Source: Cladosporium sp. IMV 00045
Lineage: Eukaryota; Ascomycota; Dothideomycetes; Cladosporiales; Cladosporiaceae
Assembly: GCA_001931905.2 (NCBI GenBank)
Contig: MSJI02000633.1
Span: 1 to 20,086 of the forward strand
Length of the DNA stretch: 20,086 nucleotides
Reading direction: 5' to 3'
Within the stretch, counting starts at the first letter, position 1. Each line of letters begins with the position of its first letter. The notes under the pieces are model-generated. The model saw only the letters and a list, made by a program, of their open reading frames with translations, was not told the DNA's origin and did not search any database. Shown here piece after piece: positions 8,189-19,800 of this stretch. The position numbers and the translations under genes were made by a program.

Positions 8189-8412
8189 CACGATACGCAT
8201 TTCTAATCTCTTCGACGACACTCATGGCAAGGGAGTTGTTGCGACTGCGTATCACTTCCGAGACAGCTCCCATTGCAAAGGAATGTTGGGCTCCAATCCG
8301 AATCGCTTATCTACCGGACATCACTAAGTGCTTCGGAAAATGGAACCGAAGTATCATACAATTCTGTAGTAAAGTATGCTATGTTGATTTTTCATACACG
8401 CGTCGTAATAGA
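8189..8412. other. Convergent 3' intergenic spacer
   Basis: These 224 bp separate the stop codons of the NLR-like gene (plus) and the RBM26-like gene (minus). The spacer must hold both 3' ends, so the 3' UTRs may overlap as antisense tails. I see no hairpin terminator-like or RNA-gene structure. Confidence 0.5.
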
Positions 8413-10458
8413 TCACCAACGATCGTCGTCGTCAGCGACGTCAAATGCATCCATCGACTCAGCGGCCGGCGGCGCGGCCGGCTCGCTCATGTCCATCTTG
8501 AAATCCTCCTGCGTCTCAGCTCCGTTCACCGACACGGGTACACTGACTGGGGGATTTGGTTGCCAACTCAACTCCACCTGTCCGATGTGCGGAATGCCCG
8601 AAGAAGCTCCTGCGGCTGTCATGAAGTTCTCTGCACGGTAGCGCTCCTCAAACGCGAGAAGTGCTGCATCAGAGCGGTCCGGGTGGCGGGAGAGCTCGGC
8701 GTGCTCGAGATTGTTGCTCAGGAGGAGATACTGCCTCAGCGCCTCATCGTGCTGATCGTATGTGCCGTTGGAGAAGACGATGGAGACGGTCTTTGGTCTG
8801 TTGTCAAGGCGCTTCACGGCACCCCCGCGCATGCCACCGCGTCCTCGGAAGCTGGGATCCCAGCCTCTGCCTCTGAAGCCGCCACGCCCACGGAAGCCTC
8901 CTCTGCCACGGTATGGCGGTCCACCAGACCAGCCGTTCGAAGCGCCCTCGGGATCTATGCCCAAACTGTGTGCCTCTGCCTCGAGCTTTGCCAGCTGCTG
9001 CTGCAGTCCCTTAGGATCATCTTGTGCTGCTTCACCGTTGGTGCTTGGTGATGGTGCTGCTGGCACTGCGGCCTTGCCACCCTTCTTCGCAAGCATCTCT
9101 GCCAGCCTCTTCTTCTCTGCCTCCATAGCTTTGATCTTGGCGTCAACATCAAGCCTTTGCTGCTCAGTTGCTGCTCGCTGCTTTGCTGCTTCATCATGCT
9201 TGCGCTGCGCCTCCTCCTGGCGCTTAGCAAACTCCTCAGGATCGATCTGGGGCTCTTGCTCCTTCATCTCAACGTCGCCCTCGCCAGCCCCACCAGCGCT
9301 ACCATGCTTGGTTGGGGAATCAGACTTGTGCCAATAGACTTTCACGAACCTGTTGTCAAAGATGACCTTTGGGCTGTCGTACGCTGCTTTGGCGGCGTCG
9401 TATGTGTCGTACTTGACAGTAGCCAGTCTTTTGTATGGTTGCAGTCCAACCTCTTCGATGGTACCAAATTCATTGAAGAACTCACGTACCGCTTGCTCGT
9501 CAAACTTGTCTTCTGGTATCTGCTCGACAACTATCGTCGTGTTCGAGCGGTCGAAGTTCTGACCTTGAAGAGAAATGTCTGCGCGTCTTCCACCTCCTCT
9601 GGAACTTCCGCCACGGCCGCGGCCGCGGCCTCTTGCTCCACCGCGACCAGAATCATTGTACTGATCCGCCGGCGGGAATCCAGGCAAGGCGGAATTTGAA
9701 GGATCGTATTGGTCGGTGGGCGGCACAACAAGCGCTTCGTCTCCGTGCTCGTAAGGGCATGATGCGCCTCGCGCGCAAAAGCCTTTCCTGTCGTAGTCGT
9801 AGCAGCGGCGGCCGGGCTTCTTCTGAACTGGCGGAGCTCCTGGCATTGCGCCCATTGCAGGCAGTCCCATGGCTTGTTGCATGGCCAGAAGCATAGACAT
9901 TGGGTTGTTGGAGTCATAAGGCGGCATGCCAGGTGGCGGCGCGGGCATCTGTCCGATTTGAGGCATGGGCGGCATCTGAGGCGCCTGTTGCCATTGCTGC
10001 TGGTGCATGGGCGGTTGCTGCGCGAATCTGCCTCCACGGCCTTCAAATCCTCCACGTGCGCCACCATGGCGCATTTGCTTTACCGGCCTGTCGCCTCCTT
10101 CGTAAGACTGTATCCTCCCATTTTGTGCCTCGTCATCGTCGAATGCTCGTTTCCTTGACTCGAATGGCTGTTGTTGTCCGGCGAAAACGGGCGCGGGCGC
10201 AGGCGCGGGTCTCGATGGGTCGTAGGATTTGGTCTGAATTGCAGTGAAGATGTCGTCGACGAAGGCCTCAGTACCGTCTTGCAGGAAGTCCTTGAGATTC
10301 TCAACGCTGTTGGCTCTGAGAACAGGCTCCGGGTCGTCGGTCTTGATCAGCGCCAGGACATAGTCGGCCATGACATCGCCATCGGCGTCGCTGATGTCCT
10401 CCAGGCGTTTCATGACCCAGTGCTTGAGCAGCTCCGACTCATTGTCGTCGAGATGCAT
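8413..10458 (-). CDS. RBM26/RBM27 (S. pombe Rmn1)-type RNA-binding protein: PWI-like, CCCH zinc finger, RRM, RGG
   Basis: Animal RBM26/27 and fission yeast Rmn1 work with the nuclear exosome adaptor machinery (PAXT/MTREC) in polyadenylated RNA turnover; this role is inferred here from domain order. The 681-residue product has no intron. Residues 1-80 are a PWI-like domain (ending FTAIQTKSYDP, as in RBM26). Residues 81-215 are Pro/Gln/Gly-rich disorder with a PAPAPAP run. C219, C228, C234 and H238 form a C-x8-C-x5-C-x3-H finger. An RG patch follows. The RRM spans about 306-378 (TIVVEQIP; KRLATVKY). A Lys/Glu/Ala-rich coiled coil spans about 409-460, an RGG block about 512-543, and a second RRM-like domain about 553-636 (PKTVSIVFSNG). 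The end is acidic (DDDDRW). The frame stays open 24 nt further upstream but only from a TTG; the first ATG (complement of 10456-10458) matches the family start and follows an ATG-free CA-rich leader. Confidence 0.9.
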   Translation of the reverse strand: MHLDDNESELLKHWVMKRLEDISDADGDVMADYVLALIKTDDPEPVLRANSVENLKDFLQDGTEAFVDDIFTAIQTKSYDPSRPAPAPAPVFAGQQQPFESRKRAFDDDEAQNGRIQSYEGGDRPVKQMRHGGARGGFEGRGGRFAQQPPMHQQQWQQAPQMPPMPQIGQMPAPPPGMPPYDSNNPMSMLLAMQQAMGLPAMGAMPGAPPVQKKPGRRCYDYDRKGFCARGASCPYEHGDEALVVPPTDQYDPSNSALPGFPPADQYNDSGRGGARGRGRGRGGSSRGGGRRADISLQGQNFDRSNTTIVVEQIPEDKFDEQAVREFFNEFGTIEEVGLQPYKRLATVKYDTYDAAKAAYDSPKVIFDNRFVKVYWHKSDSPTKHGSAGGAGEGDVEMKEQEPQIDPEEFAKRQEEAQRKHDEAAKQRAATEQQRLDVDAKIKAMEAEKKRLAEMLAKKGGKAAVPAAPSPSTNGEAAQDDPKGLQQQLAKLEAEAHSLGIDPEGASNGWSGGPPYRGRGGFRGRGGFRGRGWDPSFRGRGGMRGGAVKRLDNRPKTVSIVFSNGTYDQHDEALRQYLLLSNNLEHAELSRHPDRSDAALLAFEERYRAENFMTAAGASSGIPHIGQVELSWQPNPPVSVPVSVNGAETQEDFKMDMSEPAAPPAAESMDAFDVADDDDRW

Positions 10459-10782
10459 GTTGGCGGTGGTTTTGCGCAACAATGCGTGGTTGTTGCGAGG
10501 TTTGAGTGGTGTTTAAAAAGTGGGCGTTGATGATCTCTTTTCTAGAAACGCGCGCTGCAGCCAGTGACGCGGTTGAAGGCCGAAGCTCACCAGCTGCGCT
10601 TTCACATGCGCGCCAATAGGTGGAAGGGTGCGACGAATGTGTACATGTAGACATTCACTTACATGTCCTTGTCCCATGCTCGGTACATCTGTCCGGCCTC
10701 AATGATTTACTCCTACTTTATCGCACTCGTTATGGCGACACCATGAAGCAGGTCCTCATAGCGCCAGACGACGTGCGACAAC
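10459..10782. promoter_or_regulatory. Divergent promoter between the RBM26-like gene and CSF1
   Basis: This is a 324-bp gap between divergent start codons. Visible elements are TTCTAGAA (10540-10547, one TTC/GAA heat-shock-type pair), an ACGCG motif overlapping the adjacent bases, a CCAAT box at 10613-10617, and two ACATGT palindromes near 10642-10670. On the CSF1 side, two small upstream ORFs fill the last 80 bases (listed separately). All elements are assigned by consensus only. Confidence 0.45.
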
Positions 10783-10847
10783 ATGGCCGACCTTACCGCA
10801 CAGCCTTTGGGCCCAACTGGAGGCTTCAACTGGGTATTCCTCGTTGA
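10702..10847 (+). promoter_or_regulatory. Two chained uORFs in front of and overlapping the CSF1 start
   Basis: uORF1 runs 10702-10746 (14 codons, with a second in-frame ATG at 10732) and ends in TGA. Its stop overlaps the start of uORF2 in the four bases ATGA at 10743-10746. uORF2 (ATG in ACACCATGA context) runs 34 codons to TGA at 10845-10847, in a different frame and past the CSF1 ATG at 10783. If the leader includes these bases, CSF1 translation would be restrained. The transcription start is unknown. Confidence 0.35.
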
Positions 10848-13800
10848 TTTACTGGTGTGCATGGTTCTGGCCTTGTTCTTTTTGTTCTACTTCAACCGCC
10901 TCTTTGCTACAGTCCTCTCCTACGCTATCCGAGCGTGGACGTGGCACAAATACCGAGCATATATCGACATATCCGCGCTACAGATCAGTCTACTGGGAGG
11001 GAGACTGTTCTTCAAGAGCTTACGATATCATGCGCACAATGAAACTGTCCTTGTCCACGATGGACATGTCACCTGGAGATACTGGTTACGGGCTGTCCAG
11101 GAGGCCGAGATCTTCAACGACTTGGAGGAAGACAAGCTCAAGAAGAAGAGATCTGGTAGTACATCGGGTACGCAAGAGAGTGATAGTGGCACAAGCCAGA
11201 AACAGAGATCGCGTAGTCGCAGTATGAGCAAGGCAGAAGCAGGAGGGAAGCAAAGGAAAGAGCTTCCGTGTCGAATCTCTGTCAAAGTCTCTGGCGTTGA
11301 AGCATTCTTGTACAATCGCAGTCCGGCATATGACATGATTATCGAGGCTGCCAACAGGCAGACTGGTCGGTCAAAAGGCTCTCAAGATGAAAGCAGCAAA
11401 CTCGACACTCCTCCTGCCTCTTCTGGGTCTGATTCGAACGAAAAGACGACAGACAGCAAGGAGGATCCCAATCTACGCAAGACGGATACGGCGACTACAA
11501 GCTTCAGCCAGGAGCAGCATCAAGCACCACAAATCCCATCTTTCCTCCGGATGCTGCCGATCAAAATATACTGCAAGAAGGCTGCTGCTGCCGTTGGCAA
11601 TGAGAACACGACCAGTGTCATTACGGCCAAACTCGACAACGCCGCCGGAACTTTCGACGCTGGTAAAGCTGGATCGCTGGACATTTTCAAGCTTCTGATG
11701 AAGTTCGAGTTCAAGAACATCAACGTGGCCATGAAACCAAATCGAGACTTCAAGCAGTTGCAGCTCGACTCCGCAAAGCGCATTGTCCGCGAACGTGAGC
11801 TACATGGCCGCACTGTCGAAGCGCCTACATTCCAGCCCTTTGAGGGTCTCAAAGCGCCAATAGAGGCCTTCAAAACGCTGCTTTGTCGTCGGAAGCGGAG
11901 CAATGGATCTATTAGGGCTGGATCTGTCACATCTGACATGCACGATGCGCCCACGGCTGCTGCTCAAGAGCCAGTACCTGGCCAAGCGCAATGGCATGGC
12001 CTCATGCGATACCTTGACGACAATGAAGAGGGCATCAACGAATGGGAAGATGTTGAGTATGCCAAAGCATCTACCTTGGTCGATGTTGACCAGATTGATA
12101 TGCGATTTTACTGGGACATTCCTGGCAAGGTTCCGCAGACATCTGGTGAGAAGGATCACTTGTTGCAAAGCGTTGAGGAAGACCACATGAACGGAAGCAA
12201 GCCTCCGGACTATGGCCTCGAGTTTGCAGTCCACGGAGGTTTCATCGTTTACGGTCCTTGGGCTGACAGACAACGTATCAATCTGCAAAATGTCTTCTTT
12301 CCGGGCTCATATGTGGACGCCACCCCTTCGCAGCCTCTAAAGCCTGGCACAGATCGTGTTTCAACGATCTTCAAGATCTTCATCTCAATCGAGAAAGACG
12401 TCACACTTCGCATTCCCACGCGCGAGCCGTCGAAAGACAGCAAATGGCAAGGTCGGGCGAATCGAAACAAGCCTGACAACGAGCAAGAAACCACTGGTGG
12501 CAAGGGCAAGCACGGTCGGAAGCATCGCCGTCGAAAGGGAAAGAAAAGTGCACCTGCTGATGCGAGGCCATACGCTTGGCTTGATGTGAAGGTAAAGGCC
12601 GACACCACCGTGAACTATGTAATGGATATGGTCGCTCGTCACGATGGCTATCGCAACAGTCTTTATCTCGACGTGAAGGGCACCGAAATCACCAGTAGCG
12701 TCAATCACGGCCTTCTCTGGCGAGCTGGAGCGCTTAGTATGGAAGCCGATCTCTCATACCCCATCGCCTGGGACACTCTTCGTGACTGGCCCTTCCAAAT
12801 TACCTGCGATGATCTTGAGCTTTTCATACTACGCGATCACATGTTTCTCATCACAGATTTGGTCAACGACTGGTCGTCTGGACCGCCGCCTGACTTCTAC
12901 ACATTCGTACCTTACAAATATGGCATGAATCTCAATTTCCGCAATTGGACCATGTACCTTAATACGAACGACGCCAACATCATCAACGACCCAGCTGAGT
13001 TTGACAACAACGAATTTCTGACGCTGGAAGGCCAAAATCTGCAAGCTGTGCTTGACATACCACTCGAGAACTTTCGCCCAAAGGTCAACGATATCTCATT
13101 CGATGTACTGTCTCTGGGAATGTCTATGAGAATGCTCAACTCTCCTCGCAATACCCTGAAAACTCTACTCCCCGAAAAGCAGGTTGCAGAACTGCCAAAA
13201 CTCACACTCAAAGGCTCATTCTCTGCCAATCAGGAGTCTGCTGCGGGGCTATGTGATGTATTGCGAATGGACCTCGTCGGCTACGGCCTCTCACTGAAAG
13301 CATACGGTTTTCTGGTGCGGCATTTCATTAACGTCAAAGAAAATTACTTTGGAGACTACGTTCATTTCAAGACTCTCGAAGAATTTCAAGATGCCGGCAA
13401 CGATCTCAATGAATCGAACGAGAAGACCATTAGTCTTCCCAAACCCCAAACAGCAAATGAGATGGATGTTATTCTGTGCATTGCAGCAGAAGATGCGACT
13501 GTCATGTTTCCGACCAACCTGTACCTGGCCGACGACTTCGTACGCGTCGATGTACAACATGGAGCGATCGATCTGCGACTTACGAGCTACTACATGGATC
13601 TGGCGATCAATTTTTCCCCGATCAACTGCCTCCTAGGATCTAATTCCGATGACTCGGGCTCGCCTGATGATTCGGTGAGTAGCACACAGCTTTGCATTCG
13701 TCATGTTGACCTGAATGGCCATCGCGCTTTTGGTCTCCCGCCAAATGAGCCAGCATATGCCGCGACATGGGATGTCAACGTCGGTTCCATCATTGGCGAG

Positions 13801-16800
13801 CTTCAAGAGAATTTTGTCCATGACTTGGCTCTGGCGGCTCAAGCCTTCGCATTTACTTTCCCAGACGGGGAGAATGCACTGCCCGTTGATACACCAAACG
13901 TATTTTACGAGGTGACGTTTTTGCAGCTCAGAACCGACACATTGAGAATCTGGGTCCATGCTGAGAACGATGCATTCTTGCTGTCGGCAGATCCAGTCAA
14001 TGTCGATTTCAATGATTGGGCAGACAAGAAGTTCTCGCAGAGAGTCAGCGTTTTGGTCCCTAACCTTACAGTCGCGTGTGTCGATGGCAAGAGCGCTTCC
14101 CGCCACCGCCTCCGCAAGCATCAACGCCATCCTGTCAGGACGTATGCCTTCATCCAGACAAGCGTCGCATTGAACGTCATAGGTCGCAAGAAGCAACACG
14201 AAGAGGAGCTCCAGAAGCAGCAGGCGTACCTTCACAATAACGACAAGCGCACCCGTCGAATGTCATTTCTACAGCGCAATGTCCCGCGCAGAGAGAGTTT
14301 TGAAAGTGTCGATGAGGCTGGTGTCCAGCCGCCGACTGTACCTTGCCCATCACTTCCTGTTCCAGTCGATGGCGACGGGCAACCACGCTCCCGTCCAATG
14401 TCTATCAAATCAACTAGGAGCTTTGTGAGCAACAGATTGCTACGATCGAAATCGTCGAAGTCTTCTTTGTCGGCTTCCATCCGCAACAACAGCAAATTGG
14501 CGGTGCCGCAGGCCGCTGGTGCACGATCGCAACGCTCATCATCGAGGTCTGGGAGAAGTATCTCCTCTCGAGCTTCAAGTGAAGTCTCGTCTGAACGACG
14601 AAGGACTCTTCCCAACGATCGTGAGCGTGTAGAACTTGGCTTCCTTCCGTCGACAATGGCCTTCTCTAGTTCATACTCTGAACCTTACTTCCCGCTTGAT
14701 CTAATCGATCCTGACGAATCGAATGTGCCGAAATTTGAACTGCCCTACAACACTGAAACAGAATCCTTAGATGATGAGCCAGAAGTCAACTTCGACCAGA
14801 ACGCCGAGTCCAGCCAGACGTCAATATTTATCCGCCTCGTGCCAGGCATTCGTGCCTACATAGAGCCGAGAGCTGCTCTTGCGGCCGCTACAATGCTGCG
14901 TGTTCTCCAACCAAAGAAGACTGAGGATATCATGGATGCTTATCAGGTCAGCGTCATGAACACGATTGCTGGTCATCAACAAGAACAAAGCGGGCCAGGC
15001 AACATTCTGGACATCAAACTGAACGTACCTTCAGCACCCTTGCGAGTCTGCGTAGCCAATGAGCATGATGTCGCTCCTGATGTGGCAGATGTTTGTTTGA
15101 AAGGCCTGTCCTTGATGGTGCGACAGAAGAAAGAACCAGCTCATAAAGATCGTCAGGAGAAGCTTGCATTCCATGTTGTCCTTTCGTCCCTAAAAGCGTC
15201 TTTGCACGAGAACTTCAGGACGTCACCTGAGGAAACAGCTCTGTCATTGAGCGTCGACGACGTTACCACCTGGTTCGCGTTGGCCGCAGTTAAGACCTTC
15301 CATGTCTCAATTAGAGACATCGCGGTGCTCACTTCTAGCAGAAAAGCATCTTACCTTACTGCGCTGGCCCAGCGGTTGGCGCCTTTGGCCCAAGAACTGG
15401 AAGAAAGCTTCGCCAAGCCACTCAATGCCTCACACAAGCGACTTCAGGTCCTTGTACACACGCTGACTGAACATGGCGAGCATATCGGCGATCCGCCATT
15501 CATGTCGCGGATGACTTATATCTTAAGAGCATTCCGAGATCACTACCGCAATCAGGAATCATGGAAGGTCCTGGTGCGATTCAGACATACGCTGCAATGC
15601 ATGCCCAAAGGCGTCCTGTTCGAGTTAGAAACGCACTTTCAAGGAGAACACATTTCCTGTCCCGCCAGCATTGGTCAACAAGTCTTGGAGTCGTGGACGG
15701 CCTGGCGAAACTGGGACGTCCCAAACATAGGGCGAACCACAGCCTTGCAAATGCTGTTCGGCGAGAAGGAAGAGATGCCACTGCATCCTCCCGATGCGAA
15801 GCCCACTGCTTTCACCTGGGATACTGAACACCTGAAGGTCGCAATAGACCAAGGTGAAGGCGCAAACAAAGTCATTGTTGACGACATTTCGGTGGGCCTG
15901 GAGATTTCGCCGCCCAAGGTGCCTACAGGCCTCATGCTTGTCGATGAAAACAAGCGAACTAAGACGCAGCTCCAGATACATGCTGGCGCTATTGGTTTCA
16001 GGTTCGACTGGAATGTCATAGGCATCATTGAGACAGTGGTACCCGAAGTCCAACGCTTGATCAGCGCAACGAAGCCTGCAGAGGAGCACCGCAGCCCATC
16101 GCAAGCGCTTGAGGAAGGATTAAATCGACAGGACATTCACGTGGTGATCTCTACCGACACTGGAAGCATCTTCCTGGAGACTATCAATCTTCGCCACCAC
16201 TCTCAGGCCGACGGCATGCGCATGTCGCTCATTGGAACTACGCAGGCCACGGAGAAGTATGGAGAGTGTCTCAGTATTGTGGTCCATGCCGAATCTGCGG
16301 TCACCGAGCTTCGTAGCCCAACGGCCTGCATCTGGCAGACCCTTCTCACCGCGCCCAACATCTACGTCGACTGGTTACAGCCCGCTAAGGGCGTCGACAC
16401 GCCACCTACCATCACATTGGCGTTGGCTTATGGAGAGCTTCAGATCGACGTCAAGGAGCAGGCGCCCGGGATCCTACAAATCGTGGATCACATCGTGAAC
16501 GATGAGGTCTCACAAGTACAAAAGCTTGCCAAGCTCATTCAAAACACCGTGCCTCCCCCAACCCCAGGCGATGGCACCGCCAGTCCTTCGAAACCCGTCA
16601 AGTTCCACGCCGCTGTCCTCGCAGGCAAGCTGATGATCAACTTTTCCCTTCTGCAAGCACTCAGCTACCGCATGGAAGTCACCGCAGCTAGTCTTCGAGT
16701 CGCTCCAAGCCTGGTAAAGCAGCACAGCCTTGGAGTCGACTTCAATGTAGGTGCTCAAAACCATGCGTTTGTCAATCACAGTGGCGACGAAGATCACGAG

Positions 16801-19800
16801 CAAGGTCTTCTGGAAATTCCTCCTATCGTTGGCCACGTTGGTCTGGAGCTCAAGTCTGACCGAACTCGTATATCTGTGGCCACCACAGTCAAGAAGGTTG
16901 AGATCGACGCCGGTACCATCCAAAGCATCGTCACTGTCATCAACAAGAAAGAGGTTCAAGACGTACTGTCTGAAATCAAGTCAGGCATCGAAGATGTCAA
17001 GCATAGCGTCAGCGAGGTTTTCCCCAAGAATGCTGAAGCTGAAGCTGAAGCTACACCTTCCGTTCGCACAACACCAGACAAGCTGATCATCTATGATGTG
17101 CAATTCGCCCTGCTCGGCGTCCGTGTTTCTGCAAGAACACCGCATCTGGCAGCACATTCGACGGCAGAGATGGAGATCGGCATCGGACCTCTACATGCAA
17201 AGGCTTCGAACCAAGCAAACATCGATGCCGGCGACGCTTCCTTGTTCCCAGAAGTCAAGGGCAAAGTTCAGGATGTCGGTGCAAACCTCACAATCCTTGA
17301 AGGTCGACTCACGCGCCATGTGGGCAGTGCTAAGCTTGCTGCTGTTCTTGATATCACTCTGGACAGGGACGAGAATGGTGCTTTGGTCCGTGAAGTCGTC
17401 GTCAGAAGCCCGGGTCTTGAAGTCAACGCGTACCCAGAGACTGCCTCGATCATTGTGGACGTGGCGAATCACATGCAAGACCGAATCAAGGAACTCGACT
17501 TGTCCAGAGAAGTGGATTACATCCGCCGCCTGCGCGCTCAAAGGAAGCATCGCTTGGTCAAGACCATAAGCGGTAGAGAGCGAAAAGGCAGCGAAGCTGG
17601 AATGCCATTCTCCGCTACCGATCTGCTGGCGATGAGGGTGACTGTCGAGTTCAGCGGCATCCAAGTCGCTTGGCTGGTCGATCCAAGCTATGCACGAAAT
17701 GCAAAGTCCGCGGTACAGGACTTGGTCTTGTCGCTGGCAAGAGTAGAGTTCATTACACGAGGTGGCCATGAGGCGCGCCTCACCATGCAAGACCTTCAAC
17801 TACAGCTTGTGCCTAAGAAGGCAAGCAAAACTAAGCGCACCCTCAATTCAGCGTTGCTTCCTGAAGTTGGCTTCAGCGTGGGCTACTGGTCGCAGGACAG
17901 AAACCGCAGCTTGGCTTTCAAAGCTACCGGAAAGCCTCTAGATATTCGCCTTGAGTCCAGATTCATTGTACCTGTCAGCGGTGTGCAGAAATCGATCGAG
18001 TTCGCAGTCGAGCGATTCAGGGTGGGAACAGCAAACTGGCAGAGTACACCAACGACTTCAGGAATGCCGAGGGCCAAGATGTTCGGCAAGAATCATTTCG
18101 CTTCTCTGCTCGTCGAAGCCGATTTTGCTGGCGCTCACGTTTATCTGCAAGGCGCTGGCCCTGGTGATCCTACATTGTCTACGATTGCCGCGGCTTCTCA
18201 AGAAAAGGCAAAGAACGGAAAGTATGGGCAATTCTCGCCCAAAGGAGACATCATACATACCTCCCTCAAAGCGCCAGGCATTGCTCTGAAGCTCGAGTAC
18301 AATGACACTGAAGCACGACCAAGCGTCAGTGGAGAGCTAAGAGTCGACGCTTCTAAGAACCTATTGCTCCCTAACGTGGTCCCGCTGATTCTCGAGGTGT
18401 CCGACAGCGTGAAGGAGGTCATGCAAAGTCAAGAAAACAAAGAAACACCTGCAACACCTACAGCCCCGGTCGCTAAACCCGACGGCAAGCCTGCTCAGCG
18501 ATTCTTTGAAGACGAGTCCATTGTCAAGGCAGACCCAACAGCTATCTTTGGCAAGACAAAGGTCGATCTCGGTGTACGAATCTGCAAGCAGGAGTTCGGT
18601 CTCACCTGTCAACCGATCGCGAGGGTGGATGCAACAGCTCAATTGGAGGACTTCTACTTCACTATCAACACACTTGACAGCGAGGAACAAGGGCACTTCT
18701 TCGCTATGTCCGCGGTGCTGACGAAGCTGAGCACGCACGTCAAACACGTGTACTCTCGTGAACCTACATTCAGCTTTGATATGGATTCGATCGTCATGTC
18801 TTTGATGAACAGCAAGCATTTCAGTGGGGTCAATGGCATCTCAGCGATCCTGAAAATCAATCCGACAAAGACGTCTATCAACGCCAAGCAGCTGCAGGAT
18901 GTCTTACTGTTCCGCGAGATCTGGCTACCTCCAGAGATCCGCAACGCACAAGCGTCAAGCCAGCAAGGACCGCAGCAGACTCAATCCGATGATTACTTGG
19001 TCCAGCGCTACCAGAACGTAGCAGCTGCTGCAGCCTTCCCATGGAATGCCACGGTTTCCATCGCAGAACTCGGCGTGGACCTCGATCTTGGTCAAAGCAT
19101 TGGCAAGTCCTCGTTTACGATATCCAACCTTTGGGCGTCATCTCAGAAAACTTCGAATGCAGAGCAAAACCTTTGTATCGGAATCGACGATGTCGCGGCG
19201 AATAGCCATGGCCGCATGAGTGGTTTCATCCAACTCAACAAGTTCGGCGTACGCACTTCTATTCGCTGGCCCGAGGAGTCTCAGAACACACGCCAGACGC
19301 CACTCATCCAAGCATCCGTCGGCTTCCAAAGGCTGCGTGCCAAAGCAGCTTTCGATTACCAAGCATTCGCCTTCGGAGACATCGAGGGTTTCGATTTCCT
19401 CATGTACAATGTGCGTGACACCCGAGCCACTGACCGAGACAGATTGGTCGCCGTGCTCGATTGCGCCAAAGCTTATGTATTCTGTACGTCAACGAGTCCA
19501 GCACAGGCGTATGGCCTGTACCAGGCATTTGACCGCCTCATTCAAGAGAAACAAGCTGCATTCGAGCATTCGCTCAAGGACATTGAGAAACAACTGCGCC
19601 GTGACAGTACGGCGGTGGCTAGCCGTGCCGCAGCGCCACAGGCGCAACAAGCAACTGCGAAGCTCACACGCACGGAAAGCCGGACACCTTTCGCTCTGAA
19701 CACAGACGTGGTGGTGACGGTTGGCGCCATCAGCGTGGGTGCCTTCCCTGGCACTTTCTTCGACAGTCAAGTCCTCAAACTAGAAGCCAACAACATCCAG

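Noticed and set aside
8167..9337. Plus-strand frames of 294 and 191 codons after the NLR-like gene
   Set aside because: They lie opposite the RBM26-like gene, lack domain features, and their composition mirrors the antisense of Gly/Arg/Pro codons.
10459..10482. Eight-codon N-terminal extension of the RBM26-like protein
   Set aside because: The extension starts with TTG, not ATG. The ATG at 10458 fits the family start.
13675..13689. GTGAGT...CAG within CSF1 as an intron
   Set aside because: Only 15 nt to the nearest AG; the frame stays open and the residues (SVSSTQL) fit the family.
11387..19770. Dozens of 60-200 codon frames on both strands inside CSF1
   Set aside because: All are out-of-frame or antisense shadows of the continuous CSF1 frame.
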